Assembly: GCF_002575655.3 (NCBI RefSeq)
Contig: NC_053037.3
Span: forward strand, 444,137,793-444,201,792
Origin: Aegilops tauschii subsp. strangulata
Taxonomy: Eukaryota; Streptophyta; Magnoliopsida; Poales; Poaceae
Direction of reading: 5' to 3'
DNA length: 64,000 nt
Part shown: positions 22,930 to 34,921 of the stretch, in pieces
How positions within the stretch are numbered: position 1 is the stretch's first letter
How the letters are laid out: every line of letters starts with the position of its first letter
The notes under the pieces: generated by a model
What the model saw: only the letters and a program-made list of their open reading frames with translations
Told to the model about the DNA's origin: nothing
Databases searched by the model: none
Translations under genes and position numbers: made by a program

Positions 22930-23543
22930 TCACATACAACCTTTCCTTATGAAAACTGGTAAGGAAACTTGTTTTGACATCCATCTGCCAGATTTCACAA
23001 ATGCAGCTAATGCTAACATGATTCCGACGGACTTAAGCATCGCTACGGATGAGAAAACCTCATCGTAGTCAACTCTTTGAACTTGTGAAAATACTCTTTG
23101 CCACAAGTCGAGCTTCATAGACGGTAACATTACCGTCCACGTCCGTCTTCTTCTTAAAGATCCATTTATCTCAATGGCTTGCCGATCATCGGGCAAGTTC
23201 ACCAAAGTCCATGCTTTGTTCTGATACATGGATCCTATCTCGGATTTCATGGCTTCTAACCATTTGTCGGAATATGGGCCCACCATCGCTTCTCCATAGC
23301 TCGTAGGTTCATTGTTGTCTAGCAACATGACTTCCAAGACAGGATCACGTGCCACTCTGAAGTAGCACGCATCCTCGTCGTCCTACGAGGTTTGGTAGTG
23401 ACTTGATCCGAAGTTTCATGATCACTATCATAAGCTTCCACTTCAATTGGTGTAGGTGCCACAGGAACAACTTCCTGTGCCTTGCTACACACTAGTTGAA
23501 GTGACGGTTTAATAACCTTATCAAGTCTCCACCATCCTCCCAA
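22930..23543 (-). pseudogene. Copia reverse transcriptase N-terminal remnant
   Basis: Two overlapping minus-strand frames (23319-23543 and 22930-23355) carry the linker between integrase and RT and then the RT start. Motifs are SDKWLEAMKSEIGSMYQN, WTLVNLPDDR and VDYDEVFSSVAMLKS, the usual copia pattern around the first conserved RT blocks. The catalytic YVDD box is not visible downstream in the same frame. At least one frameshift separates the LPDDR block from the rest. Confidence 0.85.
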
Positions 23544-24266
23544 TCAATTCTTTCGAGAGAAACTTTTCCTCGAGAAAGGACTCGTTTCTAGAAGCAATTA
23601 CTTTTGCTTACAGATCTGAAATAGGAGGTATACCCAACTGTTTTGGGTATTCTATGAATATGCATTTATCCGCTTTGGGTTCGAGCTTATCAGCCTGAAA
23701 CTTTTTCACATAAGCGTCGCAGCCCCAAACTTTTAAGAAACGACAACTTAGGTTTCTCTAAACGGTGTCGTCTCAACGGAATTGCGTGGTGCCCTTTTTA
23801 AATTGAATGCGGTTGTCTCTAATGCCTAACCCATAAACGATAGTGGTAATTCGATAAGAGACATCATGGTATGCACCATATCCAATAGGGTGCAGTTATG
23901 GTGTTCGGACACACCATCACACTGTGGTGTTTCAGGCGGTATTAATTGTGAAACACTTTCCACAATGTCTTAATTGTGTGCCAAACTCGTAACTCAGATA
24001 CTCATCTCTATGATCATATCACAGACATTTTATCCTCTTGTCACGACGATCTTCAACTTCACTCTGAAATTACTTGAACCTTTCAATAATTCAGACTTGT
24101 GTTTCATCAAGTAAATACACTCAGCATCTACTCAAATCATCCGTGAAGTAAGAACATAACGATATCCACTGCATGCCTCAGCACTCATTGGACTGCATAC
24201 ATCAAAATGTATTACTTCCAACAAGTTGCTCTCTTGTTCCATCTTACTGAAAACGAGGCCTTTCAG

Positions 24267-24482
24267 TCATCTTGCCCATGTGGTATGATTTGCATGTCTC
24301 AAGTGATTCAAAATCAAGTGAGTCCAAACGATCCATCTGCATGGAGTTTCTTCATGCATATATACCAATAGACATGGTTCGCATGTCTCAATCTTTTCAA
24401 AAACGAGTGAGTCCAAAGATCCATCTACATGGAGCTTCTTCATGCGTTCTACACCAATATGACTCAAGTGGCAGTGCCACAA
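24267..24482 (-). pseudogene. Copia GAG-pre-integrase remnant
   Basis: The minus-strand frame reads MWHCHLSHIGVERMKKLH, followed by ETCEPCLL. This is the histidine/cysteine zinc-binding N-terminal part of copia integrase (W-H-x-R-x-G-H; C-x2-C). A piece of about 90 bp holding the KKLH and EPC region appears twice in tandem (about 24292-24360 and 24382-24450), which disrupts the domain. Confidence 0.75.
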
Positions 24483-24499
24483 GTATGTGGTACTATCAT

Positions 24500-26976
24500 T
24501 ACTATTTTATATCTTTTGGCACGAACATGTGCATCACTGCGATCGAGATTCATTTTAGGTGCAAGACCATTGAAGGTATTATTCAAATAAACAGAGTAAC
24601 CATTATTCTCCTTAAATGAATAACCGTATCGCGATAAACATAATCCAATCATGCTCAACGCAAACACCAAATCTCGATGGTAGAGGGAGCATGCGATGCT
24701 TGATCACATCAACCTTGGAAACACTTCCAACACACATCGTCATCTCACCTTTAGCTAGTCTTCATTTATTCCGCAGCTTTTATTTCATGTTACTAACACT
24801 TAGCAACCGAACCGGTATCTAATACCCTGGTGCTGCTAGGAGTACTAGTAAAGTACACATTCATATAACGTATATCCAATATACTTCTGTCGACCTTGCC
24901 TGCCTTCTCATCTACCAAATATCTAGGGTAGTACTGCTTCAGTGACCGTTCCCCTCATTACAGAAGCACTTAGTCTCGGGTTTGGGTTCAACCTTGGGTT
25001 TCTTCACTAGAGCAGCAACTGATTTGTCGTTTAATGAAGTATCCCTTCTTGCCCTTGCCCTTCTAGAAACTAGTGGTTTTACTAACCATCAACAATTGAT
25101 GCTCCTTCTTGATTTCTACTTTCGCGGTGTCAAACATCACGAGTTGCTCAAGGATCATCATATCTATCCCTGATATGTTATAGTTCATCATGAAGCTCTA
25201 ATAGCTTGGTGGCAGTGACTATGGAGAACCATCACTATCTCATCTGGGAGATTAACTCCCACTCGATTCAAGTGATTGTAGTACTCAGACAATCTGAGCA
25301 CATGCTCAACGATTGAGCTTTTCTCCCTTAGTTTGCAGGCTTAAGAAATTTGTCAGAGGTATCATACCTCTTGACGTGGGCACTAGTCTGAAATCCCAAT
25401 TTCAGTCTTCGGAACATCTCACATGTTTTGCGACGTTTCAAAAACGTCTCTGGTGCCACAATTCTAAACCGTTAGCATTACACACTGAACTATCACGTAG
25501 TCATCAAAACGTGTATGTCAGATGTTTCGTAACATCTACAGACGACGCTGAGGTTCAGCACACCGAGCGGTGCATTAAGGACATAAGCCTTCTGTGCAGC
25601 AACGAGGACAATCCTCAGTTTACGGACCCAGTCCGCATAATTGCTACTACCAACTTTCAACTAAATTTTCTCTAGGAACATATCTTAAACAGTAGAACTA
25701 AAGCGTATGACATAATTTGTAAAGACCTTTTGACTATGTTCATGATAATGAAGTTCATTTGATTAATGAACTCCCACTCAGATAGACATCCCTCTAGTCA
25801 TCTAAGTGATACATGATCCGAGTCAAACTAGGCCGTGTCCGATCATCACGTGAGACGGACTAGTCATCATCGGTGAACATCACCATGTTGATCGTATCTA
25901 CTATACGACTCATGTTCGACCTTTCGGTCTCTTGTGTTCCGAGGCCATGTCTGTACATGCTAGGCTCGTCAAGTCAACCTAAGTGTTTCGCATGTGTTCC
26001 GAGGCCATGTCTGTACATGCTAGGCTCGTCAACACCCGTTGTATTCGAACGTTAGAATCTATCACACCCGATCATCACGTGGTGCTTCGAAACAACGAAC
26101 CTTCGCAACGGTGCACAGTTAGGGGGAACACTTCTCTTGAAATTTTAGTGAGGGATCATCTTACTTACTACCGTCGTTCTAAGCAAATAAGATGCATAAC
26201 ATGATAAACATCACATGCAATCAAATAGTGACATGATATGGCCAATATCATTTTGCTCCTTTGATCTCCATCTTCGGGGCACCATGATCATCTTTGTCAC
26301 CGGCATGACACCATGATATCCATCATTGTGTCTTCATGAAGTTGTCACGCCAACGATTACTTCTACTTCTATGGCTAACGCGCTTAGCAATAAAGTAAAG
26401 TAATTTACATGGCGTTATTCAATGACACGCAGGTCATACAAAAAATAAAGACAACTCCTATGGCTCCTGCCGGTTGTCATACTCATCGACATGCAAGTCG
26501 TGATTCCTATTACAAGAATATGATCAATCTCATACATCACATATATCATTCATCACATCTTCTGGCCATATCACATCACATAGCACATGCTGCAAAAACA
26601 AGTTAGACGTCCTCTAATTGTTGTTGCATGTTTTTACGTGGCTTGTATAGGTTTCTAGCAAGAACGTTTCTTACCTACGTAAAACCACAACGTGATATGC
26701 CAATTTCTATTTACCCTTCATAAGGACCCTTTTCATCGAATCCGTTCCGACTAAAGTGGGAGAGACAGACACCCGCTAGCCACTTTATGCAACTAGTGCA
26801 TGTCAGTCGGTGGAACCTGTCTCACGTAAGCGTACGTGTAAGGTCGGTCCGGGCCGCTTCATACCACAATGCCGCCGAAACAAGACAAGACTAGTAGCGG
26901 CAAGAAGAATTGACAACATCGACGCCCACAACTACTTTGTGTTCTACTCGTGCATAGAAACTACGCATAGACCTAG
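24500..26976 (-). pseudogene. Copia gag/protease region, heavily degraded
   Basis: By position this should hold Gag and protease. I could not read a continuous frame or a clear protease active site. A small tandem repeat is present: a 40-bp block starting GTTCCGAGGCCATGTCTG occurs near 25937 and again near 25997. The assignment rests on location within the element, not on motifs. Confidence 0.5.
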
Positions 26977-26988
26977 CTCATGATGCCA
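26977..26988 (-). other. Copia primer-binding site
   Basis: On the minus strand TGGCATCATGAG follows the 5' LTR after one base. It is complementary to initiator tRNA-Met with one or two deviations, and is of the same type as the site in the gypsy element. Confidence 0.75.
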
Positions 26989-26989
26989 C

Positions 26990-28704
26990 TGTTGGGGAAC
27001 GTAGCAGAAATTCAAAATTTTCTACGCATCACCAAGATCAATCTATGGAGTTTACTAGCAACAAGAGGGAAGGAGTGCATCTACATACCCTTGTAGATCG
27101 CGAGCGGAAGCGTTCAAGAGAACGGGGTTGATGGAGTCGTACTCGTCGTGATCCAAATCACCGATGATCCTAGCGCCGAACGGACGGCACCTCCGCGTTC
27201 AACACACGTACGGAGCAGCGACGTCTCCTCCTTCTTGATCCAGCAAGGGGGGAGGAGAGGTTGATGGAGATCCAGAAGCACGACGGCGTGGTGGTGGAAG
27301 TAGCGGGATTCCAACAGGGCTTCGCCAAGCGCTGCGGGAGGAGGGAGGTGTGTCACGGGAGGGAGAGGGAGGCGCCAGGGCTTAGGTGTTGCTGCCCTCC
27401 CTTCCCCCCACTATATATAGGGCCAAGGGAGAGGGGGGGGGGCAGCCTTGGCCCTTCCTCCAAGGAAGGGTGCGGCCAGGGAGGAGTCCTTCCCCCCCAA
27501 GGCACCTCGGAGGTGCCTTCCCCCTTTAGGACTCTCCCTTTTCCTTATCTCTTGGCGCATGGGCCTCTTGGGGCTGGTGCCCTTGGCCCATATAGGCCAA
27601 GGCGCACCCCCTACAGCCCATGTGGCCCCCCGGGGCTGGTGGACCCCCGGACCCCTTTCGGCACTCCCGGTACAATACCGATAAAGTGCGAAACTTTTCC
27701 GGCGACCAAAATAAGACTTCCCATATATAAATCTTTACCTCCGGACCATTCCGGAACTCCTCGTGACGTCCGGGATCTCATCCGGGACTCCGAAAAACTT
27801 TCGGGTTACCGCATACTAATATCTCTATAACCCTAGCGTCACCGAACCTTAAGTGTGTAGACCCTACGGGTTCGGGAGACATGCAGACATGACCGAGACG
27901 ACTCTCCGGTCAATAACCAACAGCGGGATCTGGATACCCATGTTGGCTCCCACATGCTCCTCGATGATCTCATCGGATGAACCGCGATATCGAGGATTCA
28001 ATCAATCCCGTATACAATTCCCTTTGTCTATCGGTATGTTACTTGCCCGAGATTCGATCGTCGGTATCCCGATACCTTGTTCAATCTCGTTACCGGCAAG
28101 TCTCTTTACTCGTTCCGTAACTCACATCATCCCGTGATCAACTCCTTGGTCACATTGTGCACATTATGATGATGTCCTACCGAGTGGGCCCAGAGATACC
28201 TCTCCGTTTACACGGAGTGACAAATCCCAGTCTCGATTCATGCCAACCCAACAGACACTTTCGGAGATACCTGTAGTGCACCTTTATAGTCACCCAGTTA
28301 CGTTGTGACGTTTGGTACACCCAAAGCATTCCTACGGTATCCGGGAGTTGCACAATCTCATGGTCTAAGGAAATGATACTTGACATTAGAAAAGCTCTGA
28401 GCAAACGAACTACACGATCTTGTGCTAGGCTTAGGATTGGGTCTTGTCCATCACATCATTCTCCTAATGATGTGATCCCGTTATCAACGACATCCAATGT
28501 CCATGGTCAGGAAACCGTAACCATCTATTGATCAACGAGCTAGTCAACTAGAGGCTTACTAGGGACATGGTGTTGTCTATGTATCCACACATGTATCTGA
28601 GTTTCCTATCAATACAATTCTAGCATGGATAATAAACGATTATCGTGAACAAGGAAATATAATAATAACCAATTTATTATTGCCTCTAGGGCATATTTCC
28701 AACA
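26990..28704 (-). repeat. Copia 5' LTR (right copy)
   Basis: 1715 bp, nearly identical to 20136-21864. ORFs seen in it (such as 27261-27830) also occur in the other LTR and are non-coding by-products. Confidence 0.95.
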
Positions 28705-28924
28705 AGGTGCTCCAGGAGCTTTTCAACCGTTAGATCTGAGATCCGAAGGCCGAGGAGAGAGCTCACGCTTTTATTCAAAGAACACCCCCAGAAATTTGGT
28801 ATTGCAAATTAGGTCCAGCGCATCTATAGATGACCGTTGGATTTCAGATCCAATGGCCGAGAAGCTCTTGGAGCACCTAAACTTAGGTGCTCCCGTAGCA
28901 CCTGATATTTTCCCCTGCCATAGC

Positions 28925-30064
28925 CATCAGGTCACCCTGCCCCTCCTCCTCTGAACTCGGTTGCATGAGCTCGGAGGCAGGGACGGAGCCATGAATTTGA
29001 TATTGGGGGGGGGGTGAGTTCCACACTTGAATTTTTACAGACTAATGGGGCATCGATCCAGGCATAAAACATTTAGACCGTGAAAGAGGCCTACACTGAA
29101 ATCATGTTTTCATTGATGTATAAATACTAGAAGAAGACTACCAAATTGTCCATCTTTGACAAGGCAGATCTGTTTTTAAATTAGTATAGCAAAATTAGGT
29201 ACATTGTAGTACCTAATAATGGATTCTAATCCAATTTTCATGTGCATCAACCAACGATCATTCATGTTAGACAAACAAATTTAGAGATTTGAAAGTTGAA
29301 GTTGACGGGAGGTCGTACCATGGAGCATAGAAGACGTCATGTTCACATAGCTGAGAGCATGAACCAATTGGCTTGGAAATTTTATGAATTGATTCGGCTA
29401 TCTTCCTCTTCATGTCTACAGAAACACAATTGGACAATCGAAGAAATTCTAATTAGTTTTCAATGTCTGTAGTTCTACATCTCTAAGACACAAACTAATC
29501 TAATCTTGAAAATAAACTAACCTTTTTTCCTCGTCTGTGTGGCCGGCCAATGCGCCTGTGAATCAGCGTGGCAGCGCTTCCCTGTCACCTTCCCTTCTCG
29601 ATGGTAGACGATCTACGACGGCTGACTGCAGCGAGCTGGTGTTTCGGATCGCAAGAATACGATGGTTGACGACGGACGCATATGCGAACTTGGGTTCGTC
29701 AGACAACGGTACGACTTGGACGGTGGAAGAAGGGGATTGTAGGTAGGTTTTTGGGGTGTGGCCGGTCGTCTTTAAAATAGCCGGGGCAGGACGAACGGCG
29801 AAAACGTGAATGCGGGTAGCCGGAGTTGTTTTCTCAGTCACCACGCTGGCGTGAATGCGAGTAGGCGGACGGCCAGTCACGTGTGTTGTGAACGCACGAA
29901 GGGTTCTAGAGCCGGACGCCGTTTGGGGTGGGTCCGGGTCGTCGAAGTACGGCATGGCGGACGTACAGACTCCCCCAGAGCCCCCTCCCCCCCCCCCCGC
30001 GCCACCGATTTGGGGACGGCCTCTGGGATTTTGAACATCTTAACAAGCCTGGGCTGAATTTGTG
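28925..30064. other. Unassigned intergenic stretch
   Basis: Continuation of the sequence that received the Mutator-like MITE. It includes runs of G (about 29007) and C (about 29984). ORFs overlap on both strands at 29537-30057, but none shows a domain. Confidence 0.4.
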
Positions 30065-31287
30065 ATCCGCGTTGGAGGCCTAAAAATGTCCGAACGGTTA
30101 GGTCTTGTCATTTGCAAATGTTTTGATGGTTCGCGTTGGAGATTCCCTTAGTCTTTGCTGCTTGTAACTTTAGGATTATTCTTCGGCCATGAAGGCTTTG
30201 AAATTTATGTGAATTGTGTGTGTGTGTGTGTGTGTGTTGAAATCACACTTTTTTGCACTAGTGAAACTAAACAAATATTGTTTTTTTATTAGGACCATAT
30301 TTCATAGGTTTGGAGGAACACTGAGGATTCTACCTAGCGCCGCACGTAAGGGTTATATATGAATATCAAGATGGTACCAAATAAACTTATGTTCTACAAC
30401 GACACAATATCAGTGCCAATTCGAGACTACCAGATGCACACAGCCAAGTCGTCACCAGAGAAAATTTGCGGGCAAGCATGTATGTTTCCCGAAGATGGTG
30501 GTGGCATGACTTTCTCCTGGTGTTGCACGCGGGTCAGCATGTGATGCACTTATGCCCGTCGCTCTGGCTCTTAAGACATCGACCACAACGACGGGTTGGG
30601 GTAGGTCTGGCCACCCTCAGCGGTGGAAGCAGTACTCGGTGCTTTAGTGAGCATATCTGCGGCGCAGGCTGTGGAGGGGACCCACAATCCATCCGCGTTG
30701 GAGGCGTAAAAGTGTCTGAACGGTGCGCTTTGATGGTCGCGTTGGATATTCTCCTAGTCTTTGCTGCTTGTAATTTTAGAATTATTCTTCGCCATGAAGG
30801 TTTTGAAATTTCTGTGAATTGTGCGTGCGCGCGCGTGTGTGTAGAACATTGCACTTTTTGCACTAGTGAGACTAAAAGAATATTGTTATGAGGACCATAT
30901 TTCATAGGTTTGGAAGAACACTACGGATTCTACCTAGCCCCACACATAGGGATTATATATGAATATCAAGATGGTACCAAACAAACTTATATTCTACAGC
31001 GACACAATATCAGTACCAATTCAAGACATCTAGATGCACACAACCTAGTCGGCAGCAGAGAAAATTGGTAGGCAATCATGTGTGTCTCTCGAAGACGGTG
31101 GTGGCATGACTTTCTCCTGGTGTTGCACACTGGTCAGCATGTGATGCACTTATGCCCATCGCTCTAGCGCTTAAGACATCGACCACAACGATAGGTTGGG
31201 GCAGGTCTGGCCACCCTCAACTGTGGAAGCAGTACTCGGTGCTTTAGCGAGCATATATGCGGCGCATGCTATGGAGGTGTGCCACAA
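30065..31287. repeat. Tandem duplication, about 0.6 kb per unit
   Basis: Unit 1 (30065-30690) and unit 2 (30691-31287) share start (ATCCGCGTTGGAGGC), middle (ATATGAATATCAAGATGGTACC) and end (GCGCA(G/T)GCT). A GT-rich microsatellite sits in each unit at the same place (about 30215 and 30825) with different length and composition. Identity looks roughly 85-90 percent. Short ORFs inside are not conserved between units, arguing against a coding role. Confidence 0.9.
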
Positions 31288-31489
31288 CTGGTGGCACGTG
31301 GAAAGGCATATAGGAGGGATGGGTGGCTTCAAATTGGTTCGCTCACCTATAGTCGGTGTCAAGAGTGCTCCAGTCTTGGATGAGTTTCGCTCCCTATCCT
31401 CCCTCCTCTTCGCTTGCATGGTGCCTCCGTGTCTCATATCAAACATAGGTTCAAGATGTGCTCACCAGAGATGGCCTGGTTAGATCTGG

Positions 31490-32200
31490 CAGGTCTTTGG
31501 GGGAAGTCCTAGGGCGCTATCACGGTTGGTGGGCTTGTTGGCCGGTGTGATGCCCCAGATGTCTTGAAAGGTATTTGTTTTCCTCGTGCTTCGTGGTGCA
31601 GGGAGTTTAGATGCAAGGCGTCGACCTTGTTTGGTGGGAGCCATGGAGAGTTCGAATGCAGGGTTGCGACCCTGTTTGGTGGGAACCTTAGGGCTCGCGA
31701 CTTAGGTGACGACTAGTAGACAGGGTCGTAAGGGTGGCGTAGTGGCTGGAGCGTGACGTTCGGTGGCGGTGGAGTGGTGGTTACCTTGGTGGCCATCCAT
31801 GCCCAGGTTTGGAGAGGATAGTTCTAGCCGGGGTAAAACCTTGGTCTAGCATTTTCCGGTGCCACGACTACTCTCTATCCTTATTGGTGCTCCAAGTGAA
31901 AACTCCAGATCCTTTAGATCAGGCGATGATGACGCTCCTGTGTCGTTCCCTTCTTGGAGGCGCCGCCTTGATGTGGATTGCATGGTGGTAGTGGTGACTT
32001 TATCTGAAGGTGGCGATGCTTCCTATGGTAAGGTTTTCTTCTCGACTGGTTAGATCGCTCGTCTGTCCATCGACTTGAGTTCTTGTTGAACTAGGGCATG
32101 GTTGAATCGGGTCTCTTATCGGTAGGGGATGTGGGATTCTCTCCAGTGACATAATCTGTCGGCGGGACGAAGTGTTCCTGTCGGATTTGTGATGGCCTGC
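31490..32200 (+). mobile_element. Possible LINE 3' region
   Basis: Composition and phrases (GTTCCCTTCTTGGAGGCGCCG; GGTAAAACCTTGGTCTAGC) resemble the 3' untranslated regions of grass LINEs as I remember them. No RT motif is present and no poly(A) is preserved, because the solo LTR inserts at 32201. Weakly supported. Confidence 0.3.
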
Positions 32201-34916
32201 TGAAAGAACATGTGGTGCCCCATGTGTGATTTTGGTAATTGATGACATTCTCTATGGACTAGTGGTTGCCTTGAGTTATATTCGTAGGATTTGTCCATAG
32301 TCCTTTCTTGAAGTCTATTTGTTGGTTTCAAGGAGTTTATGTGTTGGCCAAGTTACTTTTCAATGGAATTATCCAAAGATTGGTCATGCGAGGTTTGAGC
32401 TTATTGCAAGCATGTCTTGAAGAAGATTGTATGAACATTCAAGTTTACCTTCAAGACATCATCCTAATGAAGAGAGTTGGAAAGATTCAATGTTGATCAA
32501 GACTAAGTACAAAGAGTGATTCAAGTTGATCAACTCACAAAGCATAGAAGATGTACCGACTGGGATCAAGTGATCCCAGGTATGGTAAGCAGTGTCCATT
32601 ACGCTTGATGTACTAACCCATGGTCTACGTGAGAGTTCTATGTGGGGTTAGGTATGTTTCCATGGGCTTGTGTCAAGAGGAAGATCTCATACATCCTATG
32701 GAGGATGACATCAAGTGGTGATCGTCATCAAGATTGCGGTGTGCAAGTTCGAGTGGAGCATCACGAAGAGACCAAGTGCTTGAAGCTTTCCGTCCATTGT
32801 GGTGGCAATGGACTTGTGAAGATGTGCCGAAGAGTGGCTCACCCATAGTGGAGTATGGGTGAGCAATCAACTAGTCTTCATCGAGCCAACGCAATCAAGA
32901 AAGGTGGTCCAACTTGAGGAAGTCAAGATCGTCATCATCTAGCTCAAGTGGACTATCTGCAAGGCAAAGGTTTTCCCTTGATAGATTTTCTATTTTACCG
33001 GTCTCATGGTGGTAGTTGGGAGACCGGGTTATAGGATCGATTGTCGTTCAATCAAGGGGGACTCTCAAGTTAGTAGCTTGATCATATCGTTCGTAGAGAG
33101 CTCAAACCATTGAATCCTTGCATCATATTTCTTGGTTCTTGTTTGGTGTTTCTCTTTGTGAGTTTTGGAGCTTATGGTCATTCTCTTGACAAGCTCGAGT
33201 TCCTCGAAAACAGAGTTCATGTGCATCTTCTATGATATTTTCAATGTTGGAGTTTATGTCGGTTCCTCTTTCATAGAGGTTTCTCATCTCTATATCTTAG
33301 GCATATCTCCCCTGCCACTTCTTACTATAACTAGTCGCTGTTTGGATGCTTCTCGTCGTCATCTATCCAACAAGCTTGAGTCTGCTCAATTCGGAGTTCA
33401 TTTGCAGAATTTGTGGCAGTTTAGGCTTTATTGCATCATCTGTTTTCTCTGTTGTGTTCCTGAAAGCCTCAAGCGGTAGTACTGCTCTCTTGAGCGGTAG
33501 TACCGCTTGTAAGTGGCACTACAACGACCTTGTGCCGTGCGTAGTACCTCTGCTTCCGGGGATGTGATTTTTCGTGTCGAGTTTCGTGGTAGTAGAGCGG
33601 TAGTACCTCTTATAAGCGGAAAGCAGTAGTACCTCTTATAAGCGGTAGTACCTCTTCGAGCGGTAGTACCTCTTGGTACTACCTCTCCGGGCGGTACTAC
33701 CTCTCCCCTGAGCGGTACTACCTCTCTGGCACAACTACAACTCATGTTTTCTGTCTTGTTGGGCTGTTTTGACCGTGCTAAGCGGTAGTACCGCTCGTCC
33801 GAGCGGTAGTACCACTTGTGCACGACCTGAATGCATAACGGTTGGATTCGGGGGTGTCTATAAAAGGGGGCCTTTTTCCCCAATGAACCTTATCCTTCTA
33901 GCTCGTGTTTTCCCCCATTGTTGACCTTCTTCGAGCTTGCTGTCTCTCAATCCCTCCATGGATTCTTGCTAGTTTTTTTTGGGGGGGGGGGGGGATAGAG
34001 AGGAGATCTAGATCCACATCTCCACCAATCACTTCCTCCTCTATGTGAGGGGAACCCCTTGGATCTAGATCTTGGAGTTCTTGGTGTTCTCCTTCTTGTT
34101 CTTCCTCTCATTTTCCTCTATAGCTTTCGTTGCTTTGGTGAGGGACTTGGGCACTCCGTGTGCCCTTGCCATTGCATTTGGTGCATTGGTTTGAGTTCTC
34201 CACGGTCATATGTGGAGGTGAAGTTGAGAAGCTTGTTACTCTTGGGTGTTTGGGCTCCCTAGAGCTTGTTCCTCTTGGGTGCCTTGGTGCCCTAGACGGT
34301 TGGTGTTGTCGGAGCTCAATCATTGTGGTGTAAAGCTCCGGGCAAGCGTCGGGGTCTCCAATTAGGTTGTGGAGATCGCCCAGAGCAACTTGACGGGTAC
34401 CAATGACCGCCCCCAAGGGTTGCCAAAGTGTACAGGTTCGGTGACCGCCCCCAAGGGTTGCCATTTGTACGGGTTCGGTGACCGCCCTCAAGGGTCCCTT
34501 AGTGAAATCACGACATCTTGCATTGTGCAAGGGCGTGAGGAGATTACAGTGGCCCTAGTGGCTTCTTGGGGAGCATTGTGCCTCCACACCGCTCCAAACG
34601 GAGATTAGCATCCACAAGGGTGTGAACTTGGGATACATCGTCGTCTCCGCGTGCCTCGGTTATCTCTTACTCGAGCCCTTTACTTATGCACTTTACTTTG
34701 TGATATCCATATTGTTTCTTGTTTTATATCTTGTTATCACTTAGTTGTCTATCTTGCTTACCATAAGTTGTTGGTGCACATAGGTGAGCCTAATTGTTTT
34801 AGGTTTTGTGCTTGGCATATTAAACGCTAGTTTTATTCCGTATTTGTTCAAGCCTAAACCGTAATTATTTTAAAGCGCCTATTCACCCCCCTCTAGGCGA
34901 CATCCATGATCTTTCA
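32201..34916 (+). mobile_element. Solo LTR (2716 bp), palindrome-rich family, copy 2
   Basis: TGAAAG...CTTTCA, with near-matching flanks CCTGC (32196-32200) and CCAGC (34917-34921). TATAAAAG lies at 33859-33866. The sequence aligns along its whole length with copy 1 but has one 91-bp unit instead of three. Its palindrome cluster (about 33470-33815) is strongly changed: many repeats read GCGGTAGTACCTCT rather than GCGGTAGTACCGCT. Confidence 0.82.
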
Positions 34917-34921
34917 CCAGC

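Larger units (their letters stand above)
20136..28704 (-). mobile_element. BARE-1/WIS/Angela-type Ty1/copia retrotransposon
   Basis: 8569 bp, two LTRs of about 1.72 kb, perfect 5-bp duplication AGGTG (20131-20135 and 28705-28709). The minus-strand LTR starts TGTTGGAAATATGCCC, the hallmark start of this family. Primer site, integrase-side, RT and RNase H remnants follow in copia order from right to left. LTRs differ by roughly a dozen substitutions plus short indels (below 1 percent), so insertion was recent. The coding region is nevertheless full of stops and frameshifts, so the element must have been mobilised in trans. Confidence 0.95.
20095..28914. mobile_element. Mutator-like MITE split by the copia element
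   Basis: Left part 20095-20135 and right part 28710-28914 rejoin to a MITE of about 246 bp once the copia element and one AGGTG are removed. The ends are inverted over about 50 bp: GGGAGGATATCTGGTGCTAC on the left, and GGGAAAATATCAGGTGCTAC as the complement of the right end. The whole is flanked by CTGCCATAGC (20085-20094 and 28915-28924). A 9-10 bp duplication plus long inverted ends points to the Mutator superfamily. Confidence 0.85.
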
